64,000 nt of DNA, from the NCBI GenBank assembly GCA_946902985.2, contig OX336389.2, forward strand, positions 983,380,482-983,444,481, written 5' to 3'. Positions 45,603-55,621 of the stretch are shown here, in pieces; position 1 is the first letter of the stretch; each line of letters opens with the position of its first letter. Made by a program: the position numbers and the translations under genes. Under the pieces are notes generated by a model. That model made no database searches, was not told where the DNA came from, and saw only the letters and a list, made by a program, of their open reading frames with translations. Origin of the DNA: Meconema thalassinum (taxonomy: Eukaryota > Arthropoda > Insecta > Orthoptera > Tettigoniidae).

Positions 45603-46126
45603 TTTGCTCACGCTACGGGTTAGTCCTAAATATCGCCATCACCCGTGAGCTGCGGAAGTGTCTGCAAAAATGCAGTTACACTTGCGCCAGAATCTTGATT
45701 CGCGCTTTAAGATTCATTTTTCAGCCATTCGGTATGCGAACTCTAGTCTTAGAGGGTTCTAAAATATACGGGAATTTGGTGGATTTTCGTACGGGAAATA
45801 CGGGAATTATACGGGAATTTGAAAAGAGGCCATCGCTCGACACCCTGAATTAGTCTAAAATCAGTTTTTCTATTAATCTTAATCGATCATACAGAAGAAA
45901 GTTTCCTTAAGGTATATGCACTTTTGCTAGGTTTGGAAACCCTAAGGAACAACGAGGTAAATGTCGTCCCTGTGGTTAATGAATTTTCTATACTTTGCTC
46001 TGGAAAATCGGGAAAAGTCAGGTAAATAAACAACTCAGTGGTCAGGTAATTTCTTAAATTTTGGTCTGGAAAACTGGGAAAAGTCAGGGAAATTTGAAAT
46101 CCTGAAAGCGTATCAACCCTGTGTGA

Positions 46127-47557
46127 ACAATTCGACAATGGTATGAGGATTAATCTTGGTGTATAATAAAAAAAAGGAAGATAGTAGAATAATGAAACAC
46201 TTGGTGAATATAAAAAAAAAAGGTATATATTACTTATAATAATCATTATTGGTGTGAGGTCATTCAAAACCGCATGACTACGTAAAGTATAGGCAAATGA
46301 TTGTAAATTAAGCATTGATATAAGCATATAAATGATAGTCTAATCACTTTGCATTTAATCAAGTGGACTATATTACAAACTAACCATCGAATGGGAAGAA
46401 ACAGAATCACTTAGTTGTCACATTATATATTGAAACATAAAATTTGAATTTTGTACAAAAGATAAGGATGGATGCACATTTGTTGCAATATTATGAGTAA
46501 TAAGGGTAATGAGACTCTGAAATAACTTGTAAAATAATTGGAAATCATAATATTTGAGACATGTAGACCTGGGATGAGTGTCTGATAGATTTGGAAAGCA
46601 TGGATATTCTACTAATGAAATTCATTCTTCTATTTGAAAGAATGTAGATAACAAGTTGTATAATAAATTGTAAAATGAAATTCATTCTTCTATTTGAAAG
46701 AATGTAGATAACAAGTTGTATAATAATTGTAAATAGTGAATTTAATCTTGATTTAGTGGTCAAGCTAGACCAATATTGCCACGGCAATAATTGCTGTTAA
46801 TAATTGGTGAATGATATAGTTAATTATGGGACTTTTCTCATTGGTTGCACTAGTTAGAATGGAGATCTATACTTTTACTCCGAGGCAAGATAATTTTTTT
46901 TTATTATTTTTTTTTATTTTTTTCTTTAATCATAATCTCAAGTGAGTGTGTTTGTGATAGACTGAAAACACCACCTGACGGACATTCAGGGTGTTTAATG
47001 GATCCTGTAGTCAAATATGACCAAATCTAACCTGTTTTAATTTTATTTTATTTTCTTCGAGTATCTCCTAATTTTATTTATATCATAGGATAGGACCGAG
47101 GAGATTCGTTGACCATTTAAACCTTTTTTTAATTTTTTATTTGGACTATAAATATTTTTCTTTTGCATCGATCCACATCGAGCTTTAATTTAGACCGAAT
47201 CTCCGAGGTAAGATAGGCTTTTGGGATTTCTATTTTTATATATTGGTCGATAAGTTGCCAATAAACGCATGCCTATTTTATCTTATTATTTGTGCTTATC
47301 TTCTGATTTCTGTTGTGCTATTGCTTTGATTTAGGTTTGGGAGTGGGTTGATTTAACCTGTTACACCTATATCCTGTTAACCACCCCTGAGTCTACTTGA
47401 GTTCTCGTATCCACAGGCATATATATATATATGTTTTTTATATTCAAACCCAGACCTCAATCATTTTTGTTCTTTATCATATATATCTTGTGTTATCAGC
47501 ATGAATTGTGATGTTTTCGCCGAGTCATCCGATTCACTGCCGGTTAACGGGGACAAT
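46127..47557. other. Right part of the TIR-bounded element, with a 60-bp tandem pair
   Basis: AT-rich sequence without a recognisable gene. A unit containing AATGAAATTCATTCTTCTAT is present twice in tandem with a 60-bp period (46614-46673 and 46674-46733), nearly identical. Long T runs occur at about 46890-46925 and 47130-47140. An (AT)n patch lies at 47420-47432. Confidence 0.6.
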
Positions 47558-47631
47558 ATATTATATACATTGTACCCCAACCAGTCATTGGGCAAATTTA
47601 TGTTGACCGACTGAAGAGTTACAACTGACAG

Positions 47632-49227
47632 CTAAGATGGTTTGTCATTAAAATGTAATTTTGCCTATTTTGGTGTAAAAATATGCTTTTTTTTCTTTTC
47701 AGTTAATACAGGTTGAGATGTTAAGCTCCTTAAAACAATTATCATAATCATCTCATTTAAGAAATATCAGCTGTCTTCTTATCTACAGGAATATAGAACA
47801 ATTTTTTGTGTTATTTTGTTAAGGTTCATTGTTGGGATTCTTTCTTAAAATGTGCCTCACACCCCTCATTACCCCTTTCTTCGGGTGCCATCCACGCAGC
47901 GATCGGTATTCTATCCCACTCGCTTGCCTTCTCTCTCTTTCTTCGAGGCTTGCTGCCTTGGCATGGCTCCTATAAGCCCAGGGTTGCCACGAGGCATCAC
48001 CGGTGACTGCCCACATGGATTGGTCTGAAGTATAGTCATCACTGTTGTCAAACTTTCAGAATGAAGAAAAGAGTACTGGTACTGTAGTAGATTTCCATCA
48101 TGACATTTATGCATACATCTCTGTCGAACGGTACCGATAATATATCAGTTTTCTCCAACATATAAGCTTTCGAAATTTCCAGCTTCTATCCCGTGTGACC
48201 GACATTGACATATCAATGGGAAACCCTCTGTTTTGATAGAGTTTGTCGAGATTTGTCTTGGACTTTCTGTAGGATCAGCAGCCTCTGCAGGATTAGCGTA
48301 ACTGTCTCCAGTAGATGGTTCTTTCTCTATCATTATTGCAAAAGAGTTAGCTTAAGTGTCGAGAGGGCCTCCAAGACTTCCCATTGGGTGGAGAAATTGC
48401 TCTGTGTATGGTTAAAGCAGATTTGTCATTGCTCTCAGTGGCATGATGCAACTAATGGCTTTTCTCTGCCCCAATTCTAACACAGCATCTGTTGGTCATA
48501 CAAATGTTGGAACTTACACACTTCATGTTCAAGGAAGTTATTCGATTTGGCTTGGGAAATGTTACTGTGCCAGAATCCAGTGCTTAATTTGTAGGCAGTA
48601 TTTTCAATTAATACATATGGGAGAATTTGACAGTGTGATTCAGGATGAGCACATTGTCTTGGTTAAGCAATTGAAATCTGATGTATCTGAAACTAAAGCA
48701 GGCTAAGGGCTGGTTCTACAATATGCATATAAAGTCTCGAATAGCTAACTGTCGGATACTTTGATGACGGGTTCTACAAACCTATTTTTTCTCTTGGATA
48801 CCTATCTGAAACCTAACTGATTAATTTTAGTTTTGCAGTAGAGGTTGGCACTGACAATTTTTATGTAAATATGAGCACATTGAGGTGTTTACGAGTAGTT
48901 GTAATGGCCTAGATATTAGGACTGTATTCATTTTGCTTGAAATAACTGCATTTACATTGCTGTAAACTCGTCTAGATATAGAAATTTTAGAAGCCTTTCT
49001 CCATTTGCCTTCATAATCTAGTAAAATAATTGCTTTTCAATCGGTCAATATGATATTGTGCCCAATGAAGTTTTGCCGGAAAGTAACGTGAATTAATTAT
49101 ATACATTTCTCGAAGAAAAAAGAAGGGGGATGGGGAATTTTAGTGGAATGACATGTTTCTTTCATCAGGCGAACGTCATCAGATCCTGGTCACTTAGGCC
49201 TTTTTAGGTTGATACTTTGATACCATT
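47632..49227. other. Intronic sequence, nothing recognised
   Basis: Several short frames exist on both strands (for example 48205-48480 and 48443-48706, plus), but none resembles a known family or shows exon-like boundaries. I cannot assign any function. Confidence 0.5.
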
Positions 49228-49244
49228 ATCTGATACTCAAGTGA

Positions 49245-49561
49245 AGCCTCCGTGGCTTAGGCGGCAGTACGCCGGGTCCGTGGTACAAATCCCGGTCACT
49301 CCATGTGAGATTTGTGCTGGATAAAGCAGAGACAGACAGGTTTTTCTCCGGGTACTCCGGTTTTCCCTGTCACAATTTCATTCCAGCAACACTCTCCACT
49401 ATCATTTCATTTCATCTGTCATTCATTTAATCATTGCCCCAGGGGAGTACGACAGGCTTTGGCAGCCGGCACAGTCCATATCCTCGCCACTAGCTGGGGG
49501 CTTCATTAATTCCATGGATTCCTGACCTGGTCGGGCGACTGGAAGCAGGCTGTGGATTTTC
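49245..49561 (+). mobile_element. tRNA-derived SINE, copy C, with target duplication
   Basis: Same family as copies A and B. A perfect duplication ATCTGATACTCAAGTGA (17 bp at most) lies at 49228-49244 and 49562-49578. It lacks about 16 bp in the head, between two GCCGG/CTGGG copies, consistent with slippage. Its B box is GGTACAAATCC, changed at one conserved position, so promoter strength is probably reduced. It ends GTGGATTTTC just before the duplication. Confidence 0.95.
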
Positions 49562-49991
49562 ATCTGATACTCAAGTGAGCCTCTAGTGTGATTACAGGAT
49601 AAACCCCTTTGTTAGTGCTCACACCACACCAATTGTACTGTCTAGTTGATGGGCTTTTATAAGTACTGTAGTTATTTTGTAAGGACATGCAATCACCTAG
49701 GTACAATTAACAGAATATGAAACACTTATCTGGTTGCTAGAAAACATGTTGCCCACATCCCATGGTAGAGCTCACTTATCCCAGTGGTGTTAGAAAATAG
49801 TAGTGTTCAGCGCAGTATTCATGCTTAACAGTCAGTGCTGTCCTGTATTGTCATGTCATATTTGATTTTGCTTTTTACTTAAACACTTTTGAAAACATAA
49901 CTGGTTTCAGATCTTCATAATTTTCCAGTACATAGCTTCATATGACTAGACATTTGTAGTTTACAGAATATGTGTGCTCCATTTTCTTTAG

Positions 49992-50211
49992 GACTCATGT
50001 GTGAACTCCTGTGGTCAGACCCTCAACCTCAGCCTGGCCGATCTCCAAGCAAACGTGGAGTGGGTGTCCAGTTTGGGCCCGATGTTACCAAGAATTTCTT
50101 GGATTTGAATGGACTGGACTATATAATTCGAAGCCATGAAGTGAAAGGTGAAGGTTATGAAGTTGCACATAATGGTCAGTGTGTGACCGTTTTTTCTGCA
50201 CCAAATTACTG
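49992..50211 (+). CDS. PPP5C: PP5 (PPP5C) catalytic-domain exon
   Basis: This 220-bp exon reads [60 protein letters not shown] and [13 protein letters not shown], then the first two bases (TG) of a Cys codon. SDPQ, RG, IRSHE and SAPNYC are conserved PPP-family motifs; the His of RSHE binds metal. The acceptor is TTTCTTTAG|GACTC and the donor ACTG|GTAAGA. It joins in phase to the exon at 20298-20385. The next exon should start with T or C and continue DQMGNK..., but I found none up to 64000, so the following intron is at least 13.8 kb long. Confidence 0.96.
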
Positions 50212-50287
50212 GTAAGACTACTTTGAATTGCTGTTCAGGGCATGGTTATGAACATAAATATCTAACATAAAGTTTATCTAATAATAT

Positions 50288-50316
50288 ACACATCAAAAGA
50301 AGTTTTGCATAATCCT
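50288..50316 (+). repeat. Solo terminus of a Tc1-type element
   Basis: CACATCAAAAGAAGTTTTGC at about 50290 matches the tip of the intact Tc1 at 988-2452 (CACATCAAAAAAAGTTTTGC) with one mismatch, and a TA precedes it. No inverted partner or transposase follows within reach. It may be a heavily deleted relative. Confidence 0.6.
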
Positions 50317-51088
50317 TGTTTACTATGATTCAGAGCTTATGAGTAGAGATACGGGAAAATCGCAATTGCGATAAATGCAAATTTGACTTTCTTCTCAATT
50401 TCGCAACTATTTGGTAACTATTATGACTATGTATACCCAGAATTTGTGAAACTGAGTGTGCGACAAAGTGCGATAACTAGGGGTTCTTGCGAATTATTCC
50501 CATAAATGCGAAAAGTGCCCAATTTACCGAAAAATATTAAATATAATGTTTTATTACATTTTCGCGCCGCAACTTTTGAAATTTGCGAGTTCCTAGCAAT
50601 GGAAAAATTTCGGCTAAATAATCGATATTTGCGAGTAATAATCGATATGTACGAACATCGATTATTGTCATGAAAACAATCGAATACTGTAAAAATCAAT
50701 TTGAAAATGGCTGTTGTTATTGCCGCATAATATCCACTGTTCATCGCCAATAAAACGATGTTTTTGGAGAAATTATTTTGTAGTTTCATTTGGTTGTGCT
50801 AATAAAAGGAATATACCAATCATTTGTATCGATTCTTTTTTAAACATTGGAGTAATAAGGTTATGCTTATACCGATATTGGTTTATATCGCGATGGTCCT
50901 CATTTCTACTATTTGACCATTATAAATGAAACTGTCAAGTACGTATCGTGATGTGAATAGTCAATGTTTGTTAGGTGTTCTCCTCGCTTTGGGGAATGTT
51001 GTATAATTTGATGAAAGTATTCTCTACAATGTGAGAGTTAGGTTATGTTACATGTCCAGCGATTTCTCCTTGAATTCGGATAGGCTAC
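50317..51088. other. PP5 downstream intron segment, repeat-like but unassigned
   Basis: Contains several GCGA/TCGC-rich strings (GAAAATCGCAATTGCGATAA near 50355; AAATTTGCGAGTTCCTAGC near 50579) that look like remnants of a dispersed repeat. There is no complete element or gene. Confidence 0.45.
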
Positions 51089-51188
51089 TACGAGGCACGT
51101 CCAGAAAGTAAGTTCCGTTTGGTAATAAAATTAAATTGTGTACAGATACAGAAAAATTATTTATTGCACAACATTCTACACATCTTAA

Positions 51189-52148
51189 ACTACTTTTCCA
51201 CATAACTGCCGAACTTTTGCAGGCATTTGTCATAGCGTGGCACACGTTTTTGGATACCTTCTTCTTAGAAGTTTGCTGCCTGTGTCTTCAACCAGGGCTG
51301 TACGGACGGTGGTCAAACACGTCCCAGCCAAATCCCTGTAGGAGGTTTTTCGTCACATTTGCAGTGTGTTGTCGTGCGTTGTCGTGAAGAAAAACAACAC
51401 CTTTTGACAGCAACCCTCGGCGCTTATTCTGTATTGCGCGGCGCTATTTTCTAAGTGTCTCGCAGTAAGCATCTGCATTGATTGTTTGACCACGCGGTAA
51501 GAAATCAATGAGTAATATGCCTTTCCAGTCCCAGAACACTGTGCACATCATTTTCCGAGGTGTCAAGATTTGTTTCGGCATAACCTTTGCTGGGGATGAA
51601 GTGTGCCTCCATTCCACTTACTTTCAGGGGTGTCGTAAGAAACCCAAGTTTCATCTCCTGTGACTATCTGTGTCAGAAATTCTTCGCCGCCTTCATTGTA
51701 ACGGGTCAAAAACTGAAGTGCACTACCCATCCGTTTTGTTTTGTGTTGCTCCGTAAGAATCTTTGGTGCCAAACGTCGGCAAAGTTTGCGAAAGTTCAGT
51801 TTTTTTGGTAACAATTTCATGAATTAGTGATCGTGAGATTTGGGGAAATTCCATAGCGAGAGCACTAATTGCTAATCTGCGGTTTTCCCAGATCTTGTCA
51901 TCAATCGCGTGAACCAGTTCTTCTGTAACCAAAGATGGACGCCCACTTCGTTCTTCATCGTGCACTTCACTACGTCCTTCATTGAACTGTCAGACCCATC
52001 TTCTCACCATTGAATCACTCATCGCATTTTGTCCATACACTTCGCAAATTTGCCGATAAATTTCAATTGGTTTCACTTTCCTAGCATTCAAAAAACTAAT
52101 CACAGATCTGATTTCACAAGCGGCGGGATTTTCAATCAACACCGGCAT
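51189..52148 (-). pseudogene. Mariner transposase, internally deleted and frameshifted
   Basis: Start ATG near 52148 gives MPVLIENPAACEIRSVISFL and IEIYRQICEVYGQNAMSD. Next come HDEERSGRPSLVTEELVHAI (from 51965) and VTGDETWVSYDTPE (first Asp, near 51670). Then FLHDNARQHTANVTKNLLQ (second Asp, near 51390) and HRPYSPG. Sequence then jumps to KTQAANF and GIQKRVPRYDKCLQKFGSY. The jump removes the third catalytic Asp, and several frame changes occur. The family is a vertebrate/insect-type mariner related to the one fused in SETMAR. Confidence 0.88.
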
Positions 52149-52272
52149 TGTACGAGTGAACATGCACAACAACACGTACGTGGCTGACAGCGCTCTCCAA
52201 ATGGCGCACGTTTCTTCTCCTTGCGTCTACCGCGCATATGCGGAACTGCGCTGCAGCGGAACATACAACAAG

Positions 52273-52368
52273 ACACAGGCCGCACACGTCTATGAAGAAG
52301 GTATACAAAAACTCGTGCCACGCTACGACAAATGCCTGCAACATTTCGGCAGTTATGTGGAAAAGTAG
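52273..52368 (+). pseudogene. Duplicate mariner C-terminus, opposite strand
   Basis: The plus strand reads TQAAHVYEEGIQKLVPRYDK and CLQHFGSYVEK before a stop at 52366-52368. This is the family C-terminus in the orientation opposite to the main gene at 51189-52148. It is better preserved than the genuine C-terminus region upstream of it, because the deletion in the main copy does not affect it. It forms part of the long inverted repeat of this element. Confidence 0.85.
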
Positions 52369-52470
52369 TTTTAAGGGTTGTAGAATTTTGTGCAATAAAT
52401 AATTTTTCTGTATCTGTACACAATTTAATGTTATTACCAAACGGAACTTACTTTCTGGTCGTACTTCGTA

Positions 52471-54061
52471 TTTAACAGATTGTCAGTCAAGAGTCGCAAA
52501 ACGGTATACCAGTAATTGCATGTTTGCATATTCTGTTTAACCTAAGAAAAACTCTGAAACTGATAAAATGTGATCATTTAAATCCTTTGAGTAGACATAA
52601 AAGGTACACAACAAAGTTCACAGGATTGTCAACATTCGTTTATATAAATTGCATTGGCAGCAGTGCTAAGTCTCCTGTTGTGTGTGTTTTTTTTATTTTT
52701 TTACTAAGGGAGTGTTAGAAGTACTAGAATCCTAATATCAGTATTAAAGAAATGTAGAAACTTGACACCATACATTTTTCAGAAATGTGAGATCTCTGAA
52801 AATAAAGGCACCAGCCTGGCTACTTAGCAAGACTGAGCTCAATTGCTGTCGGTTGGTTGTATGATGCGAGACGAGGGCACCTGAGCTATGCTGAAAAGAT
52901 CCAATATCAGGTGTTGTGCAGCTACTCAAATTACCCCGAGCTGCTCGCGTTATCGGTACGGTGCTAACTCCACAAGCAAAATGGACAGAATGTTGAGGGC
53001 CGGCGGAGAGTTGTATTAGTTCACCGATACCAAGGTGCCGATTGTTAGAATAAAGCGAGCTGTGGTCAGGTGACAATGCTCGTCTTACGAAGTTTACCGT
53101 GTGGCAGGTGGAATGACGACAATACTGGGCTGCCCTGAACTCAGTTGACGAATTGGTTCAAATTCTGTGAGATGTCTATGAAATCCTTTTGTGTGGTTTC
53201 CCTACTAACCCCTTGCAAAGTTCCATTCATTTCTTTTAATAAATTGTCTTATGAGGTTGGATTCAAGGGCATTTGACCATTAAACCACCCGGCAAATAGA
53301 AATTCAATGCACGTCATCCCTGGCCCTCATTGAAAAGGGAATAAAGAAGGAGTGAACATACATTTCATTATTTAGTTAATAATCGGTTGTATGGTATTTA
53401 CCTGTAGTTGACTAAATGTACGATTCACATCATTATAGTAAATGCTTATGCCGTTAATCAGAAACACCCGTATTTCCAATCCTGTGCAAGTTTGAATTAG
53501 TTTCCGTGTATAATAATTTTGAACCTGTTACATTTTTATCGTACCTGGTGACGAACTTTTAAATGTCACAAAACGCTATTTTTTAAAATTCAAAATGCTC
53601 CAAAATGCTCTTTTTCAAAATGAAAGTGCTACAAAATCAATTTCAAAATGCTATTTTCTCGTATCTTTAATGAGGGATGTTGGGAGACCGCATTCTCAGA
53701 AATATCATGAAGAATTTGTATGTCTGGGAAGAAATTTACAAAAGCCATTGAGAAAGAAAGGCATGTTTAAACAAGGAGCCTAAAGAATCCTACGAGGTTA
53801 TTCTTTGTTATGTAAAACATTTTTTGATGAGTACGGTATATTTCAAACAAAAGGAACATATGCGTATCTTTATGTCCATCTATGTAGGAAGTTGGAATGA
53901 AATGCTTCATTTAAGTATACATTCATGAATACAAATTAATTTTGTAGAGCCGCTCAAAGAATGAGTGCACTCTTGCTAACTGCATTGTTTTTCTTCCTTT
54001 CTCTCTTTCCTAAGCTCAGAGCCAAAACTCAAAGGAATGAGTAGAATAACCTTGCAATATA
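52471..54061. other. PP5 downstream intron segment
   Basis: No gene recognised. At 53946-54057 there is a half-copy of the small palindromic repeat found at 17101-17256. The stretch 53595-53660 repeats TTCAAAATGC three to four times at short spacing. Confidence 0.5.
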
Positions 54062-54610
54062 TACAGTGAAGGACACTTCTCAGATGGACACACTCCCTAG
54101 ATAGCGATAGAATTTTATGTCCCAAATTTAATTATATCTAACTGCTAATAAAGTGAACTCTCTTTCATGGACACTCTCAGTTAGGGACACGGACAGCTCT
54201 TTAAGGCCAGAAAGTCTGCTTAACCTCCGTTATTCGGACAAAATCATTCAGGATTCAATCATAAAATTTGCAAAATGAGGAAATCTCTACTTAGAAGACT
54301 GTACTGCACTCCCGTAAATATTTTTAAGAAGAATAGGCTTAAAACTGCATACAGTAGTGTACCTCCCAGGTCAGTAAGCTGCAAGAACAATTGATAAGGG
54401 TTGGTTGGCTGTTGCTGTTTACACCTCCTTAAACAGGGATTTACTCGTGCAAAGTTCACTCGATAAACCAACCTGCCTGATTAATTTAAGAAATCATCAT
54501 AAAATTATAAGTACTGTACTGCATTACTGCTTTTATTTACAGTAATTGGAGATGTGTATAACCTAACGATAGCACAGTTTTGTATTTTGTTCAATACGCA
54601 TTGTACATAT

Positions 54611-55495
54611 TACCGTATTTACTTGCCTATAACACCCCCATTTTTCCGAATTTTTGGCGTCAAATAGGGAGGGGGGTATAATAGGTGAAAATTTCCCTTG
54701 ATATAGGTAAGGATGGCATGGTATAAAGGCACAAAAAGGAGCACCTAGCGCCCTTAAATCAACACACAAAATTGTTATTGTAACCTATACTTTATTTACG
54801 ATAAAAGTTACACTAGCCCATATAAATAGCCACTGCCTTGCATCATCACAGCTGACTGGCCAGAGGACTTGAGGCACAGGGGTGCGTGTGTAGTGTTCAA
54901 GGTTACGCAGTGTTGCCACGTTGCGCGGCACCTGCAATACGAAAGATTTGTTTCTAATATCGACCGACTTTTATAAAGTACTCTAAGAAATATTAAAAAT
55001 GTATTTCTTCTTACCTTTTGTGCAAGTGTGCTCGAGATCACTCGGTGGAATCGTCGCCAATAATTTTTCCTTTTGGTTGCGCCAATACCGAATCATACAC
55101 GGCTGCACTTCGTATTTACGACTCGACGCTTTCACTCCATTTTCTGCAGCAAATTCTAGTACTTCCAACTTGTAGGATGCCGTAAAACTTGTTCTCATGC
55201 TCATCTTCAGTCCTGCTTGTGTACTGCGCGCTTCTTAATTATACACTACACTCGGCCGCGCGGGACGCGAGACCCATTACTCGTAAGCTGTAGGGTAGGG
55301 GGTGTATGTCGTAACAACGCACAGGTGGTGCAGGCAGAAGCATGGGTTTTACCGTGAACTGGAATGTTGTAGGCCTATTAGCTATATTTTTCTGATCATT
55401 TCTCCTTCCCAATTCCTTTTTTTTTTACAATTATTTTTTCCCCCCAATAATAGTACAAAATTGAGGGGGGTTGTTATAGGCGAATAAATACGGTA
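54611..55495 (-). mobile_element. Nested pogo-type element with POGK-like domain
   Basis: The tips TACCGTATTTACTTGCCTAT and the inverted TACCGTATTTATTCGCCTAT match for about 40 bp, including a CCCCC block. TA is part of both edges. It contains a 74-residue frame with a Brinker/psq-type DNA-binding domain. The DDE catalytic part is absent, so it is an internally deleted copy. A further one-ended relative starts at about 55937 (ACCGCATTTACTCACATATA). Confidence 0.75.
54983..55204 (-). pseudogene. pogo-type N-terminal DNA-binding domain, truncated
   Basis: The frame reads MSMRTSFTASYKLEVLEFAA, ENGVKASSRKYEVQPCMIRY and WRNQKEKLL. This fits the Brinker/psq-like helix-turn-helix at the start of POGK/Tigger-type transposases: (K/S)YTA.FKL.V..FA...G...A.R.F.V....VR.WR.Q...L. 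It ends after KGKKKYIFNIS, and no DDE domain follows. It may still bind the element tips, but no evidence of expression is visible. Confidence 0.65.
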
Positions 55496-55621
55496 CATTT
55501 TTATTTCTGTCTTTACCCAATTTAGTTTTTAAAATGTGGCCCCTTCCATTTAAGGACACCTCCCAGATGCGGACAAATTATTTTGTCAGATTAGTGTCCG
55601 CAATTGAGAGGTTTCACTATA

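Larger units (their letters stand above)
40174..45847 (+). mobile_element. hAT-like element with 6-bp duplication, 5.7 kb
   Basis: CAGGGTGTCGAGCGAT at the left and ATCGCTCGACACCCTG at the right are perfect 16-bp inverted ends. AATTAG flanks both (40168-40173 and 45848-45853). The subterminal ACGGGAAATACGGGAATTAT occurs in both ends, direct and not inverted, about 20-70 bp inside (40189 and 45811). A plus-strand transposase remnant lies at 40475-41290. Nested inside are a short Helitron (44324-44718) and a small hAT (44788-45486). The tips look like hAT, but a 6-bp duplication is unusual for that group. Confidence 0.8.
37931..46121. mobile_element. hAT-like element with 5-bp duplication, 8.2 kb with nested insertions
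   Basis: The left end CAGGGTTGATAGGCG and right end AAGCGTATCAACCCTG are inverted at their first 11 bases. GGGAAAAGTCAGGGAA recurs near both ends (about 37959 and 46077). TGTGA flanks both sides (37926-37930 and 46122-46126). CAGGGTTG-type tips fit hAT elements; the 5-bp duplication matches the less common hAT5-like group. Subtracting the nested element at 40174-45847 leaves about 2.5 kb, mostly a degenerate tandem array, with no transposase. A lone CAGGGTGTCTACCGG tip at 38057 may be another insertion. Confidence 0.68.
28883..47631. mobile_element. TIR-bounded element hosting nested hATs
   Basis: About 75 bp at 28883-28955 (CTGTCAGTTGTAACTCTTCA onward, through ATTTGCCCA.TGACTGGT) returns inverted at about 47558-47631. 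With the two large nested hATs removed, about 3.7 kb remains (28883-30567, 37464-37930 and 46122-47631). None of it codes for anything that I recognise. A palindromic MITE sits inside the left repeat. No target duplication is evident, so the two ends could also be separate copies of one repeat in opposite orientation. The class is unknown. Confidence 0.5.
20386..49991 (+). other. Giant PP5 intron built of nested transposons
   Basis: The intron begins GTATGG and ends TTTCTTTAG, 29606 bp. I see no exon of PP5 inside it, and the protein reads continuously across it. At least three independent large DNA elements and many nested insertions, described separately, account for most of its length. Unassigned stretches remain at 29103-30559, 41300-44323, 46127-47555 and 47632-49227. 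Confidence 0.85.
51091..52468 (-). mobile_element. Mariner with an inverted duplicate of its 3' end
   Basis: The tips CGAGGCACGTCCAGAAAGTA and, inverted, CGAAGTACGACCAGAAAGTA are flanked by TA (51089-51090 and 52469-52470). The inverted repeats are about 200 bp, far longer than the roughly 30 bp usual for mariner. Both contain the end of the transposase gene: minus strand at about 51190-51290, and again on the plus strand at 52270-52368. So the normal 5' terminus has been replaced by a second, inverted 3' terminus. A degenerate gene lies between them. Confidence 0.88.
54064..55619. mobile_element. pogo/Tigger-type non-autonomous element
   Basis: The left CAGTGAAGGACACTTCTC and the right end, inverted, TAGTGAAACCTCTCAATT show the CAGTGAAACCTC-like tip of pogo/Tigger transposons. 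TA flanks both sides (54062-54063 and 55620-55621). GGACAC repeats occur within both ends. Removing the nested element at 54611-55495 leaves about 0.67 kb with no gene. Confidence 0.72.

Noticed and set aside
48205..48706. Host coding exons at 48.2-48.7 kb
   Set aside because: Frames are short, overlap one another and show no family resemblance or convincing splice sites.
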